64,000 nucleotides of DNA from an uncultured Eggerthellaceae bacterium (GTDB taxonomy: Bacteria; Actinomycetota; Coriobacteriia; Coriobacteriales; Eggerthellaceae): the NCBI GenBank assembly GCA_905234785.1, contig CAJOIP010000021.1, positions 1 to 64,000 on the forward strand, given 5' to 3'. The translations under genes and the position numbers were made by a program. A model generated the notes under the pieces. That model was not told where the DNA came from and did not search any database. It saw only the letters and a list, made by a program, of their open reading frames with translations. The number at the start of each line of letters is the position of its first letter. Within the stretch, counting starts at the first letter, position 1. Positions 31,923-42,201 of the stretch are shown here, one piece after another.

Positions 31923-32432
31923 TTAGCCCCTGAAACGCTTCGCGATCATGACGCCCAGGGCGACGAAGGCGGAGACGATGACGGCAGACGAAATCGCCTC
32001 GGCGACGATCGCCTGCCTGTCGGCGACGGCCGTGTCGCCCACTTTGGGCCCGACCTCGCCGAACACGCGGGCAGACGGCTTGCTGCGGCCGATTTGCGTC
32101 ATGTGGGCCCAAAAGTGGTTCGACGTAACCGGGATGCCCTTCGCCTTCAGGATCTTACGCAGCGCCAGCACGGTGCGGCGCGACCAGTTCGACGTGCTGA
32201 ACAGCACGACGCGCCCGACCTTGTCCGGCGCGAGGCGCTCGGCGTATTCCCGAAGTTCGGGCGCCATGATGTTGGCATAGGGCGCACCGCCTAAGAACAG
32301 CACGTCCACATGCTCGGGAAGTTCGGGCTCGTCGACGATCGAGACGGCCTTCACGCCCGCGCCGGCTGCGATTTCCTCCGCGATGGCCTTGGTGTTGCCG
32401 AGCACCGAAAAGTACCTGACTGCGATTTCCAT
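31923..32432 (-). CDS. Flavodoxin-like protein with C-terminal transmembrane segment
   Basis: VRYFSVLGNTKAIAEEIA flavodoxin P-loop; C-term SSAVIVSAFVALGVMIAKRFRG. Confidence 0.75.
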   Translation of the reverse strand: MEIAVRYFSVLGNTKAIAEEIAAGAGVKAVSIVDEPELPEHVDVLFLGGAPYANIMAPELREYAERLAPDKVGRVVLFSTSNWSRRTVLALRKILKAKGIPVTSNHFWAHMTQIGRSKPSARVFGEVGPKVGDTAVADRQAIVAEAISSAVIVSAFVALGVMIAKRFRG

Positions 32433-32519
32433 GGCAAACCCCTTATCGTTGCGGTATTTGCTCATAGTGTACCGCAGCGGGGCAACAGTGCCGAGAACCA
32501 GGGCTCCTGCACCCGGACG

Positions 32520-33740
32520 CTACCCTTTAACGCCCTTAAGCGGTGCGGACGAGCGCAGCAGGGCGGCCCAGCCGACGAGCGCGAAGGCCATGCCGCCGGC
32601 CATGAGCCAGGCGACTGCCGAAATGTAGTCGGAAAACACCGGAGCCACCACGGCGAACATGCCGATGACCCCCATGAACGTGCGCGTGAAGTTGATGAGC
32701 GCCGATGCGGACCCGGTGTCGTTTTCCTGCTGGGACAGCAGCACGTTCACCGCATAGGGGCGCACGGACGACTCGAAGAACGCAAAGGCCGTGAACAGCG
32801 CGCAGAACACGAACGCGCCTGCGGAGCCGAGCACGAGCTCCCCCGCTCCGATTGCCAGCGACGCGATGATGGCGATTGTCGTGAACTTCCGTTTCGTCAT
32901 GACACGCGAGATGCGCAGCCATGCCACGGGGCCGATAGCACACGTAAGCGCCGCCACCGCGAAGAACAGGCTGTAGCCAATGGGAGGGAACCCGAAGTAC
33001 TCGATGTAGATGTACGAGCCGACCGAAACGTACCCCATGTAGCCGAGCTCCCACGCGCTCGTGATGAGCAAAAACGCCGTGAACCCGGGGTTACGCGCCA
33101 CAACGCCCAGATGCCCGAGCGTCGCGAACACGCCCACGCCAAGGCGCTTTTCGACTGGCAGCGTCTCATGGAAGAGCAGCGCCATGACGAGCTCTGCGGC
33201 GGATATGAGCGCGAGCGTCCAGAACGTGCCGCGCCAGTCGGTGATGGCCAGGATGCCCGCGCCGATGATGGGCGCCGCAACCGGCCCGATGACGAACATC
33301 ACCTGGATGATGGCGAGCATCCTCTCGCGCATGTCCTCGCGCACGGCATCCTTCACGACCGCCGTGCACACCGCGCTCATGGCGCCTGAGCCGAGCGCCT
33401 GCACCACGCGTGCGGCAACGAGCATCCATATGCTTGCAGACAGAGCGCACGCCATGCTTGATGCGCAGTACGCTGCGATGCCCGCCACGAGCACCGGCTT
33501 GCGCCCGTACTTGTCGGAAAGCGGCCCGAAGATGAGCAGCCCCACGGCGAGGAACAGGTAGTAGCCCACGAGCGTGAGGTTCACGATCTCGTCGGTCGTC
33601 GAGAAGTACTCCGCCATGCCGGGAACTGCTGGCGTGTACATGTCGAGGGAAAGCGGCGCTACGAGCGAGCCCATGACGAGCAGCACGAGCAGGCCTGCAA
33701 CGCCCAGCCGCGGCTGCGGCTCGACCAGCCACTCGTCCAT
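32520..33740 (-). CDS. MFS transporter, Bcr/CflA type
   Basis: SLDMYTPAVPGMAEYFSTTDEIVNLTL and GPLSDKYGRKPVL. Confidence 0.88.
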   Translation of the reverse strand: MDEWLVEPQPRLGVAGLLVLLVMGSLVAPLSLDMYTPAVPGMAEYFSTTDEIVNLTLVGYYLFLAVGLLIFGPLSDKYGRKPVLVAGIAAYCASSMACALSASIWMLVAARVVQALGSGAMSAVCTAVVKDAVREDMRERMLAIIQVMFVIGPVAAPIIGAGILAITDWRGTFWTLALISAAELVMALLFHETLPVEKRLGVGVFATLGHLGVVARNPGFTAFLLITSAWELGYMGYVSVGSYIYIEYFGFPPIGYSLFFAVAALTCAIGPVAWLRISRVMTKRKFTTIAIIASLAIGAGELVLGSAGAFVFCALFTAFAFFESSVRPYAVNVLLSQQENDTGSASALINFTRTFMGVIGMFAVVAPVFSDYISAVAWLMAGGMAFALVGWAALLRSSAPLKGVKG

Positions 33741-34059
33741 CTTCCCCACTTCGTCCCCTCCTTCTGCTCCCCCGAAAGCAGCACCAGCTATTCTGCCATG
33801 AAAGAACCTGGTCAACAAGGTGTTTTGCGCAGTGAAGATTCACGGGAAGCTGGCTTTGCGCAGCCGTGGTGCGCTACCGGGGTTGAAGCGCAACGGATGC
33901 GTCATGCAATTCGACAAGGTTGCACCGTTCTCGCTCGTTTCCGCAATTATTGGTGTATGTTGTCATGGATGGCAAAACGGGCGTCGGAGAACCGCGAGCT
34001 CGGCGCGCGTTTGCTTTCAGCCAATTGGATGAAGCGTTTGGAACAGCAAGGAGGCAAGC

Positions 34060-34995
34060 ATGACCATCAAGAAGGTGACCGTTGCAGGTGGCGGCGTTTT
34101 GGGAAGCCAGATCGCGCTTCAAAGCGCGTATTGCGGCTTCGACGTGACCATCTGGCTGCGCAGCGAAGGCTCGATCGAGCGTTGCGCCCCGAAGCTCGAC
34201 CGCTTCGCCGGCATCTACGAGGCCACGTTGCAGGCGACCAAGGCCAACCCGGCGGCTCGCGCCCGCGGCCTTTCCGACGAGGGCGCCACGGCCGAAGAGC
34301 TCGACGCGTTGTGCGCGAAGGTGGCCCCGGCCCGCGCCGGCATTAAGCTGACGTGCGACTGGGACGAGGCGTTTGGCGACGCCGACCTGGTCATCGAGGC
34401 CGTAGCCGAAGACCCCGCGCAGAAAGTCGAGTTCTACACCGAGCTGCAAAAGCACATCCCCGAGAAGACCATCTTGGTGACGAACTCCTCCACCCTGCTG
34501 CCGAGCCAGTTCGCCGAGGCCACCGGCCGCCCCGCGAAGTTCCTGGCGCTTCACTTCGCCAACAACATCTGGATGGGCAACACCGCCGAGGTCATGGGCC
34601 ATGCCGGCACCGACCAGCAGTACTACGACCAGATCGTCAAGTTCGCCGAGGACATCCGCATGGTGCCGCTGTGCCTGAAGAAGGAGCAGCCCGGTTACAT
34701 CCTGAACTCCATGCTCGTACCGTTCCTGTCCGCCGCCGAGGCGCTCTACGCCAACGACGTGGCCGACCCCGAGACCATCGACAAGACCTGGACGCTCGCG
34801 ACCGGCGCGCCGAACGGCCCGTTCCGCATCCTGGACGTCGTGGGCCTGGTGACGGCGTACAACATCGTGAGCATGAACCCCGAGGCCGCCGACCCGAACT
34901 CGACGCCCGGCAAGATCTGCGCCAAGCTGAAGGAGAAGATCGACGCCGGCAAGACCGGCATCAACGCCGGCGAGGGCTTCTACAAGTACAACTAA
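34060..34995 (+). CDS. 3-hydroxyacyl-CoA dehydrogenase-like protein
   Basis: VAGGGVLGSQIALQSAYCGFDV Rossmann; NSSTLLPSQFA; LHFANNIWMGNTAEVMGH. Confidence 0.88.
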   Translation: MTIKKVTVAGGGVLGSQIALQSAYCGFDVTIWLRSEGSIERCAPKLDRFAGIYEATLQATKANPAARARGLSDEGATAEELDALCAKVAPARAGIKLTCDWDEAFGDADLVIEAVAEDPAQKVEFYTELQKHIPEKTILVTNSSTLLPSQFAEATGRPAKFLALHFANNIWMGNTAEVMGHAGTDQQYYDQIVKFAEDIRMVPLCLKKEQPGYILNSMLVPFLSAAEALYANDVADPETIDKTWTLATGAPNGPFRILDVVGLVTAYNIVSMNPEAADPNSTPGKICAKLKEKIDAGKTGINAGEGFYKYN

Positions 34996-35028
34996 CACCC
35001 GGTGAAACCCCGCCCAGGAGTGGTTGGC

Positions 35029-35871
35029 ATGAACAGTGCGGAATTACGCGAACGGCTTCGCGAGCACGTGCTCACGAGCCCCGATAACGCGATTCAGCCA
35101 GAATGAGCCCTGAGCAAGGACATCGTCGGCATGCGCATGTGGGACGCCCCGCTTGTGGGCGTGGCGCGTGCCGACGACCCCCTCTTCGAGACCATTCGCG
35201 CCACCGACCACATCCTGGGCGACACCTTCCGCCTCCCCGGCGATTGGCTGCCCGGGGCGAAAAGCGTCATCTCCATTTTCTACCCGCACACGAAAGACGT
35301 GCGTCGCAGCAACTGGGAGAACCTGGGCGTTCCGTCCGGCCCTTGGCTGCACGGACGCATCGAAGGGCACGACTTCATACATGCGACAGACCGCATGGTG
35401 GCGGGATGGCTTCAGGAAGAGGGACATGCCACTTGCATACCCGCGCTCGAGCCGTCCCTGGTCATCAACAAACGCGAGCCGGAGGATGCCGTTGGGCGCC
35501 CGATGTTCACCAGCAGCTGGTCGGAGCGCCACGTCGCATTCACATGCGGGCTCGGAACGTTCGGCTTGACCGCGCATCTCATTACGGAAGCGGGCAAATC
35601 GGGGCGTTTCGGAAGCATCATCACGACGGCCGAGCTCGAGCCAACCGAGCGGCCGTACGGCGAAGACCCGTACGCGTACTGCATCCGCTGCGGAGCATGC
35701 ACGACGCGCTGCCCGGTTGATGCCCTTTCACTCGAGCACGGCAAGGACTTCCAAACGTGCTGGGTTTACCTGGAAGAGTCGAAGATCCGATTCAAGCCCC
35801 GCTACGGCTGCGGGAAGTGCCAGCTGCAAGTGCCGTGCGAAACGCGCATCCCCGCCGCTTCGGCCCTATAA
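35029..35871 (+). pseudogene. Double 4Fe-4S reductase (epoxyqueuosine reductase-like) interrupted by in-frame TGA at 35104
   Basis: AGGAG + ATG 35029, MNSAELRERLREHVLTSPDNAIQPE-TGA-ALSKDIVGMRMWDAPLVGVA...; CIRCGACTTRCPVDAL and CGKCQLQVPC downstream. Confidence 0.7.
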
Positions 35872-36242
35872 GCGCCGGTGGCTGCGCGCACATTGCAGAA
35901 CGTCTGTTTTTTGCCGGGTTTCCAATCAGAACGGCTCATTCTTGCCCTCAGCTAGAACTCGCGGTAAGAATCTCCCAAGCAGAATAGAGATGACGATGCA
36001 GAACCGCTAAAACTTGGCGTTTCCCATTCACTTCAACTCATTCTTACCGCGTTTTGGTTCTATTCAATCAATTATTGCCATGAAAACATCATGCTGGCAA
36101 CAATACGCCGTTGTGAAGAGTCCGCCCTGCGTTGGCCTTGCTTGGTCACTTTGGCGCGTTAACATCCGCTTTGCGCAGCTTAAGAATCCGTTACGAAAAC
36201 GGGCGCGATGAATCACTTCCCCACGGATGGACGCGCAGCAGG

Positions 36243-37415
36243 TCACTTTTCGGGTTCGGAGAGAACCTGGGCGAGCAGCGGCATGAGGAACACCGATATC
36301 GCGGCGCCGGAGATCATGAGCGAGGCGCCGGCCTGCGTGAGGGCGCCGGCATCCACCGCGGTCGAGGACACGGCCACGATGATGGAAAGCGCCGTGGTGA
36401 TGTACGCGGAGACGGCGGCGCGGTTGCGCACCGAGAGCTTCTCGCCCTTGCCCAGCGACTGAGCGATGAACGCCGGCAGCGCGCGGACGATGACGAGTGC
36501 GAGCACGGCGATGACCAAGCGCGTCGGAGCGGCGCCGACCGAGAGCAGGTCTATCTTCATGCCCGATTCCACGAAGAAGATGGGGATGAAGAACCCGTAG
36601 GCGATGGCGTTGAGCTTGTCGTCGGTGCGCTGGTGGCCCTCCGGCAAGATGAAGCGCAGCACGAAGCCGGCGGCGAACGCGCCCAAGATGACGTCGAGGC
36701 TCGCCACCGAGGCGGCTGCGACGAGCACGACGAGCAGCAGCACGGCGCAGCGCACGAACAGCTGCGAGGACGAGTCGCCCTTCTCCTCGATGATCCGCAT
36801 GAGCTTGCCGCCGCGGTTCTTGACGCGGCGGGTGCCGAGCGCCACGAGGATGCATATTCCCACGAGAACCGCCAGCACGATCAGCGTCTGGTACGCGCGG
36901 CGCGTGGAGAGCAGCAGCGCGATGGCGATGACCGGGCAGAGCTGGCCCCACACGCCATACGTCATGATGTTGTCGCCGAGCGCCGTGCCCTCAAGCCCGC
37001 GCTCTTTCATGATGCCGATGAGGGTGCCGAGCGCCGTGGACGTCATGGCGATGGCGACGGCCGCGAAGGCCATGAAGTTGTCGGCCGGATTGAACAGCAA
37101 AGCCGCCGCGCCGAGCGCAAGTGCGAACGTGACGCCCCACGTGGCCAGCCCCTTCATGCCGCGCTTGCCCGTGAGCAGCGTCGGGTCGATCTCGTAGCCT
37201 GCGATGAGAAACTGGAACGCCAGGCCGAGCTTGGCCATGAACTGGATGGTCTGGTCGTCTTGTATCGTGCCGACCAGATGCGGACCGAAGATGGCGCCCG
37301 CGAGCAGCAGCAACACGGCTTCGGGAATGATCTTCCTCGGCACGATCTGCGCGATGATCGGGCAGATGACAGCCGCGGCGACAATGGCGAGTAGCGAGAT
37401 GTAATCAGCGGTCAT
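36243..37415 (-). CDS. Cation:proton antiporter (CPA2/Kef-like membrane domain)
   Basis: PEAVLLLLAGAIFGPHLVG; multi-TM antiporter pattern. Confidence 0.85.
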   Translation of the reverse strand: MTADYISLLAIVAAAVICPIIAQIVPRKIIPEAVLLLLAGAIFGPHLVGTIQDDQTIQFMAKLGLAFQFLIAGYEIDPTLLTGKRGMKGLATWGVTFALALGAAALLFNPADNFMAFAAVAIAMTSTALGTLIGIMKERGLEGTALGDNIMTYGVWGQLCPVIAIALLLSTRRAYQTLIVLAVLVGICILVALGTRRVKNRGGKLMRIIEEKGDSSSQLFVRCAVLLLVVLVAAASVASLDVILGAFAAGFVLRFILPEGHQRTDDKLNAIAYGFFIPIFFVESGMKIDLLSVGAAPTRLVIAVLALVIVRALPAFIAQSLGKGEKLSVRNRAAVSAYITTALSIIVAVSSTAVDAGALTQAGASLMISGAAISVFLMPLLAQVLSEPEK

Positions 37416-39238
37416 GCTTTGGCTCCTTCCGTTGTCTGAAAGCCGTCCGTTGCCGGCGCCGGCAAAGCGCAGAGGTTGGCGCCGAGCCACTGGGCATGCG
37501 CGATGAGACCCGCCACGCCAGGCTGGCCGTCTGGCGGCGCGTCGTCGGGAAACGCGTCGAACGACACGCGCTCGACCCGCTCCACGATATCGCCGATGGC
37601 GCCGCGCCCGGACATGACGTCATCGATGCCGCACAGGACCAGATCGAGGCAAACCAGCGCGAACTGCTCGACCTGCTCGCGCTGGCCGGCATCGGCTGCG
37701 TCGCCGGCGTGTTCGCGCCTCAGCTCGTCGGATGCCGCCGAGTACTCGGTGAACGCCTCGGTCAGCACGATGGGCCTATCGGCGTTATCGCGCAGGGTTT
37801 CCAGCACGCACAGCGTAGAGCGCCACATGGTGTCGACGCTTTCGCGCATGGTCGGATGCGGCACGGGGCGCACCACCACGAAGCCGCCGACGACGCCCAC
37901 AACGATGGACGCGGCGATGACGACGAGGTACTCGACGATGTAGGAAACGGGGTCGGCTCCGCTCGTGCCCACGGCCATGCCGATGGACATGACGGCCATG
38001 AAGAAGTACGCCAGCGCGGGATTCGACAGCATGAACCACATGCCGAGCAGCTGGCAGACCATGGCCACGGGAAGCATGACGTGCGCGGGAAGCACGGCGG
38101 TCAGCACGGCCGATACGACCATGCCCGCCGACACGCCGATGATGCGCGCCTTCGATTTCGCCAACGTGGCATGCCAGCTCGACTGGAGGATGGCGAACGT
38201 GCACAGCAGCGCCGACGCCTTCAGCGAAGTGCCCGGGGGAAGCAGCGCCGTGGTGAGCGCGATCATGACGCTCATGCCGATGAACGTGCGCAGCGCATGG
38301 GCGATCTGCACCTTGCGCTCGCGCAGCAGCGGCTTGCCGGCGATGGCCCGCAGCGATTCGCGCGAGGGGCGCGTCGTGACGCCGGCCGGGCGCGCGATTG
38401 CCGCTTCGAAGGCAACGGCCAGGCCATCGGCGGCTTGGCCGGACATGCGGCCAGCCTCGCCTTCCAGATGGACCTCGGGCAGGGAAAGTTGGCAATGCGC
38501 ATCGGGCGCCTTCGCACGCACCTGGCCGGCAACCTGCCCGGCGGCGTCGGTGTACTGGGCGATGAGGTCGTCGAAGCGGCTGTCAGCACGCCCGAGCAAA
38601 CGCAACATGTGAATGCCGCCGCGCGAGCGGCATGCGGCCGAAATCACCTTCGCCTGCCAGAGCTTGCGCCCTCCGAGCAGCCAAGCATGCAGCACGCCTT
38701 CCAAATCGGGCTCGTCGGCTTCGAGCAAACCCGCGATGCTCTCGCGCGTGGCCTTGTCGGGGTCGCGCGCACCCGTCAGCAGGCGCAACAGCACCGGCCA
38801 GATCACGGCCACGGCGATGGCCACCACGAACTGCGCCGCATTGAATTCGCCGGGCAGCGCCATCGCATACGAGAAGATGACCGCCATGCCCCCTCCCATG
38901 CGCGCGTTGCCGAGCCGCTCGTCGTGCAGGGGCAACAGCACGACCACGAGCAAGCACGCGCACGCCGCTACAGCACCGGCGACGGCGTTCCATTCGGAAA
39001 CGAGGCGGGGAACCGTGGCGGCCACGAAGATGAACGGCACTACGACCGCAGCGGTTTTCATGTCGGCGAGCAGCGAGCCGCCGATGATCGAGATAAACGT
39101 GAACAGCGACACCATCATCGCGATCATGGCCACCGAACCTGCGCCGAACAGCGTCGCGAGCGCGTAGGCGGGTAGCCCGCAGACAACGAGCCCCACTATG
39201 ATGATGGGCAGTGCGTTGGCTTTTCCGCCTGCGGCCAT
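37412..39238 (-). CDS. FUSC-like membrane protein
   Basis: Two blocks of TM helices around a soluble domain; stop overlaps antiporter start. Confidence 0.7.
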   Translation of the reverse strand: MAAGGKANALPIIIVGLVVCGLPAYALATLFGAGSVAMIAMMVSLFTFISIIGGSLLADMKTAAVVVPFIFVAATVPRLVSEWNAVAGAVAACACLLVVVLLPLHDERLGNARMGGGMAVIFSYAMALPGEFNAAQFVVAIAVAVIWPVLLRLLTGARDPDKATRESIAGLLEADEPDLEGVLHAWLLGGRKLWQAKVISAACRSRGGIHMLRLLGRADSRFDDLIAQYTDAAGQVAGQVRAKAPDAHCQLSLPEVHLEGEAGRMSGQAADGLAVAFEAAIARPAGVTTRPSRESLRAIAGKPLLRERKVQIAHALRTFIGMSVMIALTTALLPPGTSLKASALLCTFAILQSSWHATLAKSKARIIGVSAGMVVSAVLTAVLPAHVMLPVAMVCQLLGMWFMLSNPALAYFFMAVMSIGMAVGTSGADPVSYIVEYLVVIAASIVVGVVGGFVVVRPVPHPTMRESVDTMWRSTLCVLETLRDNADRPIVLTEAFTEYSAASDELRREHAGDAADAGQREQVEQFALVCLDLVLCGIDDVMSGRGAIGDIVERVERVSFDAFPDDAPPDGQPGVAGLIAHAQWLGANLCALPAPATDGFQTTEGAKA

Positions 39239-39603
39239 TCCCTCGCTCCCCGATTTCCACTCGTAGCCCAGAAGGAACACGCCCCTTTTGGTTCAGCGCG
39301 GGCAAGAGCTTATACTATGGGTATGTCAGCCGTCAATCGAAGGCTTCGCGGCACGCGAGGGCGAACGACCTGGAAGGAAACCGCGAAACGAGCTACGGCG
39401 TGGATTTGGCAGCTCACGCACAGCGTGACAGATGGCGTCGCGACTTCGCAAACGCGGTGCGCATTGCGGTCGTCATCATCGTGCTCGTGGTGATGACGGG
39501 CTCCATCGGCGTGGTCGGCGCCATGGGCTAAGCTGCCTGGGCGAGTCTAGCTGCGCGTTGCAGATTAAGCGAGGCCGCATCGAATTCCAGCTTGGCAGCC
39601 TAC

Positions 39604-40671
39604 TCAGCGCTCGAGAGAATCGCTCCTCGCATATCGAGTCTTCCGGCCTGCGCCGATCCTGCTTAGGGTCCCGTCGTCCACGAGTTTCTTCAGCGCAGAT
39701 TCGACCGACGAGCTGCCCAAGCTCGGGCAGGCTTCGAGCGCGTCCCGCTTAGTGAACGTGCCCACCTTCCCCATGACATAGCTCCTCACGATGTCGTATG
39801 AAGTGCTCCGGGCTCCGGCGTCTTCGACAGCGCCCACACGCGAGTCAAAGTCGCGGTAGCAAGACAGGACAACGCCCAGCAAGTACTCGATGAAGGGCTT
39901 GGGGTCGTTCTCGCCGTCGTGCCAGCCAGCGTCTGCTGCGGAGAGCGCCCGGTAGTAGGCTTCCTTCGTGTCATCTATTGCCTTCTCGACGCTGACATAG
40001 CGGCCCACCAAATATCCGGCTTGATACAGCAAAAGCAGCGTCAACAGGCGGCTCATACGCCCATTGCCGTCTTTAAAGGGATGGATGCACAGGAAGTCGA
40101 GCACGAAGCATGGGATGAGTATCAGGGGATCGACTTCGCCCTCGGCGATTGCAGTGTTGTACGCTTCGCACAGCTGCTCCATAGCCCCAGGCACTTCGTG
40201 CGGCTCGAGCGGCGCGAACAACGTGACCACTTCACCGCTGGGAAGCACCGTCCCTATCTCGTTGGGAGCCGACTTGAAGCTACCGCCGAAGGAGTAACCG
40301 GTATAGCGCAACAGGTCGCGATGAAGCTGCAGGATGTAATTCGGGCGCACAGGGATGTACTCGTAGCTCTCGTGGATGAGGTCGAGCACGTTGCGATAGC
40401 CGAGTATCTCCTCCTCGTCGCGGTTCCTGGGCGTGGTCTTGTCTGCGATGAGCTGTCGGAGCCGAGGGCCGGTGGTTCTTATTCCCTCGATGCTGTTCGA
40501 GCCCTCGGTGCTCCGGATCCTTGCGATGTCAACAAGGCGGTCGAGTGCCGCGGGTTTTGCGGTCAGGTACAGCCCCTGCCTGCCCTTGTACTCATGGATC
40601 TGGGCGACACGGGAGACGATTTCGTTGCTCCATGTGCGTTTTTTCAGAACGCCGTAATCAAATTCCCTCAT
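39604..40671 (-). CDS. Fic-domain protein with C-terminal winged helix
   Basis: HPFKDGNGRMSRLL; SNSIEG inhibitory-helix-like motif; wHTH-like C-term. Confidence 0.93.
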   Translation of the reverse strand: MREFDYGVLKKRTWSNEIVSRVAQIHEYKGRQGLYLTAKPAALDRLVDIARIRSTEGSNSIEGIRTTGPRLRQLIADKTTPRNRDEEEILGYRNVLDLIHESYEYIPVRPNYILQLHRDLLRYTGYSFGGSFKSAPNEIGTVLPSGEVVTLFAPLEPHEVPGAMEQLCEAYNTAIAEGEVDPLILIPCFVLDFLCIHPFKDGNGRMSRLLTLLLLYQAGYLVGRYVSVEKAIDDTKEAYYRALSAADAGWHDGENDPKPFIEYLLGVVLSCYRDFDSRVGAVEDAGARSTSYDIVRSYVMGKVGTFTKRDALEACPSLGSSSVESALKKLVDDGTLSRIGAGRKTRYARSDSLER

Positions 40672-40694
40672 GCGTTTTCTCTCAACTTGCTTCT

Positions 40695-40748
40695 ATTTCT
40701 CCCAAATATACCACCATTTTGGGAGAAATAAACCGACGCTTGGGAGAA
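40695..40748. promoter_or_regulatory. Candidate operator upstream of fic
   Basis: ATTTCTCCCAAA (40695-40706) inverted against TTTGGGAGAAAT (40718-40729), plus third site TTGGGAGAA (40740-40748). Confidence 0.6.
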
Positions 40749-40812
40749 TGCCTCATCGCATTGCTCGAGCAAGGGCGACGGCGAGGTCTATGCCCCTATG
40801 GGCCCGTGCGCG

Positions 40813-42021
40813 TTACGCGCGGCGGATGTGGTCGTTTTCGACGGGCACGATGTCTTCGACCTTGCCGTCGCCGAGGCACTTCAGCGTCTGCACCGTGTCG
40901 CCTTCGTGCGTCGATTCGACGAGCACGAACGTGGCGGTGTTGTTGAGGTCGTCGGTGTTGTTGTCGACCCACGTGCCGCTGTTGGCGAACACCTTCGGGC
41001 GGTCGTAGCCCGTGAAGTCCTTGTAGCCGGGCACGTGCGTATGGCCGAACACGACCACGTCGACGCTCGGGTCGACGTCGAAGTACGCGCGCGCGGGCAG
41101 CTCCTCGATGCGCTCCTCGTTGTCGGCGGCGTGTTTCAGCGAGTGCTCAGCGCTGACGGGCGCGGGCACGAGGTTTCTGCGCTGCACCTCATCCCAGTTC
41201 TTCCACAGGTCCTTGTACAGCACCGCGTTCAGGCTGCCGTCGGGCTGCACGGCGGGCAGCAGGTCGGAAAGCGAGAACTCGCCGGCCAAGCCGTCGACGG
41301 CCACCTTCACGAACGTGTCCTGCATGCCCTCTTTCACGGGGAACCAGTCGTTGATGATGTCGGCCCACACCTTCCAGTACTCGTAGGCCGCACGCGCGTC
41401 GGCGTCGTCCGCGTCGGGCGCAGGCGGTGTGGGAAGGTCTTTGCGCAGCGATTCGTCCTTCGAATACGCGAGCCCCTCCGCCCCCGACTGCACGCCCACG
41501 CGCGCGAAGAAGTACCCGGCCGGGAGCATGGGGTAGCCGTATTCCATGAGCTCGGCGTTGGTGATGGTGTCGGGCGCGCACATGATCTCGTAGCGGTGCG
41601 AGTGCTCGATGACGACCTCGCCGCGCACGCCGGTGCGGTAACGGCCCAGGCCCGGCACGTCGCGCGCCTGGCGGATGCCCGGCACGATTTCCGCGAGGAT
41701 CTCGTGGGTCATGGTCATGTCGTGGTTGCCCGGCACGTACACCACGGGGATTCCCGACTCGATGAGGCGGACGAGCGCGTCGACGACGTCCTGGTTGTTC
41801 TTCGCGCAGGCCAGGTAGAACTCGCGCGAGTCGCGCGGCAAGTCCACGCTTCCGGGGTAGTACCACTGGTCGAGGAAGTCGCCCGCGATGACGAGCTCGT
41901 CGGCCATCTTCTCGGTGCGGATCTTGTCAATGAAGTCGACGAGCTTCGGGCGGTTCTTCACGTCCTCGGAAATGCGGTCGTCAAGCCCCAGGTGCAGATC
42001 GCTTACAATGATCGTCTTCAT
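40813..42021 (-). CDS. Metallophosphoesterase
   Basis: VSDLHLG, AGDFLD, YVPGNHD, VFGHTHVPG. Confidence 0.92.
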   Translation of the reverse strand: MKTIIVSDLHLGLDDRISEDVKNRPKLVDFIDKIRTEKMADELVIAGDFLDQWYYPGSVDLPRDSREFYLACAKNNQDVVDALVRLIESGIPVVYVPGNHDMTMTHEILAEIVPGIRQARDVPGLGRYRTGVRGEVVIEHSHRYEIMCAPDTITNAELMEYGYPMLPAGYFFARVGVQSGAEGLAYSKDESLRKDLPTPPAPDADDADARAAYEYWKVWADIINDWFPVKEGMQDTFVKVAVDGLAGEFSLSDLLPAVQPDGSLNAVLYKDLWKNWDEVQRRNLVPAPVSAEHSLKHAADNEERIEELPARAYFDVDPSVDVVVFGHTHVPGYKDFTGYDRPKVFANSGTWVDNNTDDLNNTATFVLVESTHEGDTVQTLKCLGDGKVEDIVPVENDHIRRA

Positions 42022-42201
42022 GCATGCCCCCGTTTCGCCGATTTATGCGGTAACTCGTCTTAGTTTACAGTATGCGCCCTTGAAATGGGTTAGGCGATAC
42101 AGGCGCGCGACGGCGCCAACCGACTTCGCCTCACCCTTTGCGGGGAGACGGCGGTTGAATGCGCGCAGATTACGTCGTGCCCAGCCCCTGCCAGGCTGCT
42201 A

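Noticed and set aside
35104-35160. Selenocysteine insertion as the firm explanation for the TGA
   Set aside because: No convincing SECIS-like stem-loop directly downstream; kept only as one option.
37496-39175. 559-aa plus-strand ORF
   Set aside because: Shadow of the FUSC-like gene; His/Arg/Asp-rich low-complexity translation.
39211-39531. 106-aa plus-strand ORF with C-terminal hydrophobic segment
   Set aside because: Start overlaps the FUSC-like gene, no clear internal start with SD; cannot be supported, although VRIAVVIIVLVVMTGSIGVVGAMG could be a real TM peptide.
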